From Planctomycetes bacterium RBG_16_43_13 (GTDB taxonomy: Bacteria > Planctomycetota > MHYJ01), in assembly GCA_001828445.1 (NCBI GenBank), contig MHYJ01000159.1, positions 2,648-12,037 on the forward strand: 9,390 nt of DNA. The letters run 5' to 3'. Positions within the stretch are counted from its first letter, which is position 1; each line of letters starts with the position of its first letter. The position numbers were made by a program, and so were the translations under genes. Below, piece after piece: positions 6,725 to 9,390 of the stretch. Below the pieces are notes generated by a model, which was not told where the DNA came from, did not search any database, and was given only the letters and a program-made list of their open reading frames with translations.

Positions 6725-7312
6725 ATGAAAATGAGTATATCTACAGCCCTATTTAGTATTGCGGCTATCCTATTAGCGGCGGCTATATGTTTTATTATTC
6801 TTGGGCTTATACAAAAGGCAAAAGAGCCGAAGGCATTCTTCACATCGCACGCTGAGATTGAGAAAAACATTATTGAGATAATAAAACAGAGTAAGAGAAG
6901 TATAGCCATAGCTATGTATAACCTCAAGAATCTAAATATTGCTGATGAACTTATAAATGCAAAGAAGGGTAGAGAAGTTTTGGTAAAGGTTGTAGTAGAT
7001 GCTGGAATGGCTCAAGAGGAAAGAGATAGAATAGCTAAGGGAGACAAAATTGCAGAGCATAGTGCCTTAACACGATTAAGGCAAAATGGAATAGAGCCAA
7101 GAGAAATTAAATCGGCATCACAAGAACTGGATGATGAGTATATGCATCATAAATTTGCAATATTTGATAGTGAGATACTAACAACAGGAAGTTATAATTG
7201 GACTTATAAAAAAGGGGGAGAGGGCAAGACCTATGATAATATTGTGCTGATTTATAATCCAGAGGTCATAAGAAAATATCAAGACGAATTTGACAGAATT
7301 TGGAAGAAGTAG
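6725..7312 (+). CDS. membrane-anchored phospholipase D-like nuclease
   Basis: The 195-aa protein has an uncleaved-looking N-terminal membrane anchor (about 7-29, no clear cleavage site) and then one PLD-type domain. The catalytic HKD motif is H141-x-K143-x4-D148 (HHKFAIFD), followed by TTGSYNWT, the family's second signature. The approach strands SIAIAMYNLKN and VLVKVVVDAG also fit. A single HKD in a short protein is the layout of the Nuc endonuclease and bacterial Zucchini-like proteins, which work as dimers with one motif per subunit and cleave phosphodiesters through a histidine intermediate. Substrate may be DNA, RNA or phospholipid; DNA is the best guess beside a restriction system. The topology (short cytoplasmic N-terminus MKMS) suggests an outward-facing domain, which would suit degrading incoming DNA, but that is inference. 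The ATG follows the -10 box by nine bases. A second ATG at 6731 is also in frame. Confidence 0.87.
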   Translation: MKMSISTALFSIAAILLAAAICFIILGLIQKAKEPKAFFTSHAEIEKNIIEIIKQSKRSIAIAMYNLKNLNIADELINAKKGREVLVKVVVDAGMAQEERDRIAKGDKIAEHSALTRLRQNGIEPREIKSASQELDDEYMHHKFAIFDSEILTTGSYNWTYKKGGEGKTYDNIVLIYNPEVIRKYQDEFDRIWKK

Positions 7313-7347
7313 CGATAGAATGAGGAACGTCTCGCTCAATATTTTTT
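7311..7347 (+). terminator. possible terminator after the nuclease gene
   Basis: AGCGA (7311-7315, overlapping the stop codon) can pair with TCGCT (7332-7336), followed shortly by six T (7342-7347). The loop is 16 bases, so the hairpin is weak. Its T tract is part of intergenic repeat copy 4. Confidence 0.35.
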
Positions 7348-7384
7348 AAGTGCCAGTGTTGAAGAGAATAAATTCATATTGACA
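7333..7384 (+). repeat. intergenic repeat, copy 4 (before the DUF433 gene)
   Basis: It contains CGCTCAATATTTTTT, AAGTGCCAG (7348-7356), then GAATAAATTCATATTGACA, a looser version of the promoter half of copies 2 and 3. Confidence 0.6.
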
Positions 7385-7406
7385 AATGCAGATGTTCTAT
7401 TATAAT
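7379..7406 (+). promoter_or_regulatory. promoter of the DUF433/DUF5615 pair
   Basis: Consensus TTGACA (7379-7384) and TATAAT (7401-7406) are separated by 16 bases, with eight bases between the -10 box and the ATG at 7415. The mRNA should be leaderless. A palindromic TAATATTA (7403-7410) overlaps the -10 box and would be a natural site for repression by the antitoxin. Confidence 0.78.
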
Positions 7407-7414
7407 ATTATTGC

Positions 7415-7630
7415 ATGAGTAAATACATAACCGTAAATCCAAAGGTGATGTGCGGGAAGCCGTGTTTCAGAGGGACGCGGATACCTGTCTATATAGTCCT
7501 TGGCCTTATGGCTAATGGCGCTACTGCGGATGATGTCTTGAGGGACTATCCTGATTTGACGAAGCAACACATCAGGGCGGCGCTAAGATACGCCACAGAG
7601 CTCGCCCGTGAAGAGGTAGGGGCGCTGTAA
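7415..7630 (+). CDS. DUF433 family antitoxin
   Basis: The 71-aa protein shows the whole DUF433 pattern: YITVNPKVMCGKPCFRGTRI near the N-terminus (the family's 'I...p.v.gGkP.i.GTRi.v'), then a helix-turn-helix-like part with GATADDVLRDYPDLT and a C-terminal helix. DUF433 proteins are the small antitoxin partners of DUF5615 PIN-like proteins, in VapBC-like toxin-antitoxin modules. They are thought to neutralise the toxin and repress their own promoter. Here the partner follows after five bases (7631-7635), as expected, but it is frameshifted. The start is the first ATG, eight bases after the -10 box. There is no Shine-Dalgarno site. Length is typical and the gene appears intact. Confidence 0.92.
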   Translation: MSKYITVNPKVMCGKPCFRGTRIPVYIVLGLMANGATADDVLRDYPDLTKQHIRAALRYATELAREEVGAL

Positions 7631-7635
7631 TTTTA

Positions 7636-7988
7636 ATGCACCCACTTATAGACGAGAACATATCATTTCGCATAGCGGAGTTACTCAGGCAGGATGGCTA
7701 CGACGCAATTCATATAAGGGATACGCATCTTAAAGGGAGAAGCGACGTTAAAGTTTCGAATACGCTAAAAGGCACTCGATCGCTCTGGTTACACTGGATA
7801 GGGACTTCGCTAATATCATACATTTTCCACCTCGGCACTATGCAGGGATTATATGGCTTAGGATTACCAATCCGACTACGAATAAAATCCATAGGATATT
7901 GCTCTCTCTCCTGCCGAGATTAAGCAACATACATATAAGAGGCAAACTGATAGTGTGTGATGAGCAATACTTTCGCATACACGAGTGA
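7636..7988 (+). pseudogene. DUF5615 PIN-like toxin, disrupted by a one-base frameshift
   Basis: The first 40 codons read as the N-terminus of a DUF5615 protein: LIDENISFRIAELLRQDGYD, HIRD and GRSDVKV. The frame then departs from the family. In the -1 frame from 7758 the family sequence continues: EYAKRHSIALVTLDRDFANI, then FPPRHYAGIIWLRITNPT, to a TGA at 7986-7988. Adding one T to the TTT at 7754-7756 would give SDVKVFEYAKRH and a 117-aa protein of normal length. Uncorrected, the ribosome reads an unrelated tail to a stop at 7921-7923. DUF5615 proteins are PIN-fold, probable RNases; the acidic residues D and E of LIDEN and the two D of LDRDF are all present once the frame is restored. The lesion is either a real inactivation or a sequencing/assembly error in the T run. 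No classical slippery heptamer is present at the junction. Confidence 0.9.
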
Positions 7989-8005
7989 AGGGTATTCGGG
8001 CTTGA

Positions 8006-8088
8006 CCCCATTAGAAATTTTCCGCTATCGTGGGTTTCCTTTCTAAAATTGTTAATAAAGCAATCGAATTGTGGTATTTCTAAGGGGG
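8006..8088. repeat. 83-base segment bounded by inverted repeats
   Basis: CCCCATTAGAAAT (8006-8018) and ATTTCTAAGGGGG (8076-8088) are inverted copies matching at 12 of 13 positions. A third TTTCTAA lies at 8040-8046. The interior has no gene. It could be a remnant of a small non-autonomous element or a structured RNA. The rest of the gap 7989-8188 holds a heptad array and the protease promoter. Confidence 0.5.
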
Positions 8089-8100
8089 CTGACCACATTA

Positions 8101-8140
8101 CAGAGGACAGAATACGGAAGACAGAGGTTCAGAAATCAGA
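8101..8140 (+). repeat. CAGA heptad array
   Basis: CAGA or CGGA begins at 8101, 8108, 8115, 8122, 8130 and 8137, a spacing of 7, 7, 7, 8 and 7. The three bases between cores vary. It ends eight bases before the -35 box of the protease gene. Role unknown. Confidence 0.65.
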
Positions 8141-8147
8141 AATTGTA

Positions 8148-8174
8148 TTGACAATCCGTAATATTATGTATAAT
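8148..8174 (+). promoter_or_regulatory. promoter of the aspartyl protease gene
   Basis: TTGACA (8148-8153) and TATAAT (8169-8174) are both consensus, with a short 15-base spacer. Predicted transcription start is about 8181, so the leader is only about eight bases and carries AGGA (8181-8184), four bases from the ATG. TAATATTA (8159-8166) in the spacer is the same palindrome as in the DUF433 promoter. Confidence 0.75.
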
Positions 8175-8188
8175 CATATAAGGAATAT

Positions 8189-9055
8189 ATGATAAAGAAG
8201 ATAACCCCATTCTTACTTTTAGTGGTAGCAATAATAGGGATAGGGTATGCGGATGGAGAGCCACCGTATGTGGTGATAAATATTCCTGAAAATAAAAAAG
8301 ATACAGCTCAAAAATATCTGACATTCGATGCTGAGGTGAATGGGAAGAAAGTTAATGCCTTGTTTGATACGGGCAGTGATAGTGCCGCAAGAATACTGAA
8401 GGACGTGGCGACCCGTATCGGCATCCCATCTGAGGGCGGTAAGTTTGATGTTAAGATTGGAGGCATTGTCGTAAAAGATGTCCCTATTCGTTGTGTTGAC
8501 AAATTTAATACCAGCTATCCTAAGGATATTATTTTTGGCTACGGCTTTACTAATAAACTATATGCTATTGTAGATTATCCCTCGAACCGCGCTTTATTTG
8601 TGCCTTGCTCAAATGATACGTCATATACAGACGCAGATAAAATCGCTAATGAGAAGTTCGGTGAACTTAAGGACGATATGGTAGTTCCCCTTGTCTGTCC
8701 GGATGGGCATATATTGGTAGAGACGACTGTTAATGGGGAAGATAGTATCTATTTTGCCATAGATACAGGATGGCTGGGATTTAACATCTTAACCAGTACC
8801 GCTGTCGAAAAGTTGGGGGTAGGAGATAAATTTGTCAAATTAGACCTTACAATCGGTGGACACGATTTCAAGAAGGTAATATTCAAAAACACCAGGGATC
8901 CCGGGCTGGAACGATCAATGGCACGTTATAAAAAGGGGGGATTAGAGTTTGGCGGAATTATTGGTGTGCCAGATTTTATGAGCAAGTATCGCATTGGTAT
9001 TGACTATCAAGAGAAGAAACTGCATATCGGTTCTACGAAAAAAGACAAGGATTGA
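8189..9055 (+). CDS. secreted retropepsin-like aspartyl protease with two DTG lobes
   Basis: The 288-aa precursor begins with a Sec signal peptide: basic MIKK, a hydrophobic core to about 18, and a likely cut after GYA (about residue 21). The mature part has two similar lobes. Lobe 1 has LFDTGSDS with D60-T-G, followed by IGGIVVKDVPIRC and IIFGYGF. Lobe 2 has FAIDTGW with D192-T-G, then LTIGGHDFKKVIF and GIIGVPDFMSKYRIGIDY near the end. Each DTG supplies one catalytic aspartate, so one chain could form the bilobal active site that retropepsin-type (clan AA) enzymes otherwise build by dimerisation. It should act in the periplasm or outside the cell; the substrate is unknown. W follows the second DTG where S or T is usual, a possible sign of altered activity. 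The gene is monocistronic from its own promoter, or possibly read through into the next gene 24 bases downstream. Confidence 0.85.
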   Translation: MIKKITPFLLLVVAIIGIGYADGEPPYVVINIPENKKDTAQKYLTFDAEVNGKKVNALFDTGSDSAARILKDVATRIGIPSEGGKFDVKIGGIVVKDVPIRCVDKFNTSYPKDIIFGYGFTNKLYAIVDYPSNRALFVPCSNDTSYTDADKIANEKFGELKDDMVVPLVCPDGHILVETTVNGEDSIYFAIDTGWLGFNILTSTAVEKLGVGDKFVKLDLTIGGHDFKKVIFKNTRDPGLERSMARYKKGGLEFGGIIGVPDFMSKYRIGIDYQEKKLHIGSTKKDKD

Positions 9056-9079
9056 ACTAACTGCATCACTATTAGAGAG

Positions 9080-9390
9080 ATGGCAAAGGGAAAACATTTG
9101 GGTTGGGTTCTGAAGGACTTGAAGGAGGAGGGCGTAACCGTCGCAATCATCTACCGAGTAGGCGGTGGATATGTAGTTTGGAAACGGTATCCGCGCAAGA
9201 TGACCCGCCCTTCATCCGCTAAATCAGACCGCATCCACAAACTCTATGAGCGATTCGGGTGTCTCGTCCCTCAATGCAGGGAGAAGATGGAGCAGATAAG
9301 AGAAGAAGGAAGGATAGAGGCGCTCTCTGCGGATGACCTGCCTGCGAAATTCATCGGCGGGAATGTCCTCGCAGATAGCGTCGGCTGGGG
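9080..9390 (+). CDS. unrecognised protein, N-terminal part (runs off right edge)
   Basis: An open frame starts at ATG 9080 and has no stop through the window end (103 codons). The protein begins MAKGKHLGWVLKDLKEEG, then TVAIIYRVGGGYVVWKRYPR, and is rich in basic residues in its first half. Two cysteines (C68, C73: GCLVPQCREK) are five residues apart, too little to call a metal site. I recognise no family. Only a weak AGAGAG precedes the ATG directly, so the start is uncertain; the next in-frame codon upstream with a stop is the protease TGA at 9053. Base composition is noticeably higher in G+C than the neighbouring protease gene, and codon choice (ATC, CGC, CTC) resembles the 3' half of infB. 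The unbroken frame and coding-like third positions support a real gene. Confidence 0.65.
   Translation, partial: MAKGKHLGWVLKDLKEEGVTVAIIYRVGGGYVVWKRYPRKMTRPSSAKSDRIHKLYERFGCLVPQCREKMEQIREEGRIEALSADDLPAKFIGGNVLADSVGW

Noticed and set aside
7747..7760. Programmed ribosomal frameshift as explanation of the DUF5615 break
   Set aside because: The junction GTT AAA GTT TCG has no X-XXY-YYZ heptamer, and slipping back at AAA would meet TAA. No downstream pseudoknot is obvious, and other members of this family need no frameshift.
7838..8098. Reverse-strand frame across the end of the toxin gene and the following gap
   Set aside because: It is antisense to the restored DUF5615 C-terminus; it has no start signal and no family resemblance.
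1..9390. CRISPR arrays, tRNA or rRNA genes
   Set aside because: No regularly spaced identical repeats of 20-40 bases and no cloverleaf or rRNA-like sequence were found; the only periodic arrays have 7-8 base units.

Overview
The window is bacterial chromosome. It carries bacterial-type NusA and IF2 (infB), TTGACA/TATAAT-like promoters, Shine-Dalgarno sites and a likely fatty-acid oxidation gene. Most of it is A+T-rich with strong use of ATA for isoleucine. It does not look like any organism I know well. An uncultured, deep-branching lineage or metagenome contig is a fair guess, but the sequence alone does not fix the taxon.

Layout. At the left edge a fragment of an acyl-CoA dehydrogenase gene (1-118) runs leftward, divergent from nusA-infB (296-3725). 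rimP is absent before nusA and ylxR is absent between the two genes. rbfA does not follow infB. nusA has a strong promoter at 190-219, and between it and the start codon sits a near-perfect intrinsic terminator (242-275), so the operon appears to be controlled by attenuation. infB changes codon usage abruptly in the middle of its GTPase domain, which suggests a mosaic gene.

After infB comes an accessory stretch in which nearly every gene has its own promoter: a three-helix membrane protein with a TPR-like soluble domain (3830-4747); a two-gene restriction-modification system (beta-class DNA methyltransferase 4910-5929 overlapping a PD-(D/E)XK-like endonuclease 5926-6582); a membrane-anchored phospholipase-D-type nuclease (6725-7312); a DUF433 antitoxin (7415-7630) followed by a frameshifted DUF5615 toxin (7636-7988); a secreted two-lobed DTG aspartyl protease (8189-9055); and the start of an unrecognised, more G+C-rich gene running off the right edge (9080-9390).

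Four gaps in this stretch (after infB, the TPR gene, the endonuclease and the nuclease gene) carry versions of one intergenic element with a T-tract and AAGTGCCAG. The copies before the methyltransferase and the nuclease share a 21-base exact match that includes the -35 box. Several -10 boxes lie only 8-9 bases before the start codon, so these genes are probably transcribed as leaderless or nearly leaderless mRNAs. The set reads as a small defence/mobile islet (restriction-modification, nuclease, toxin-antitoxin) joined by a shared promoter-bearing spacer and placed directly behind a core transcription-translation operon.
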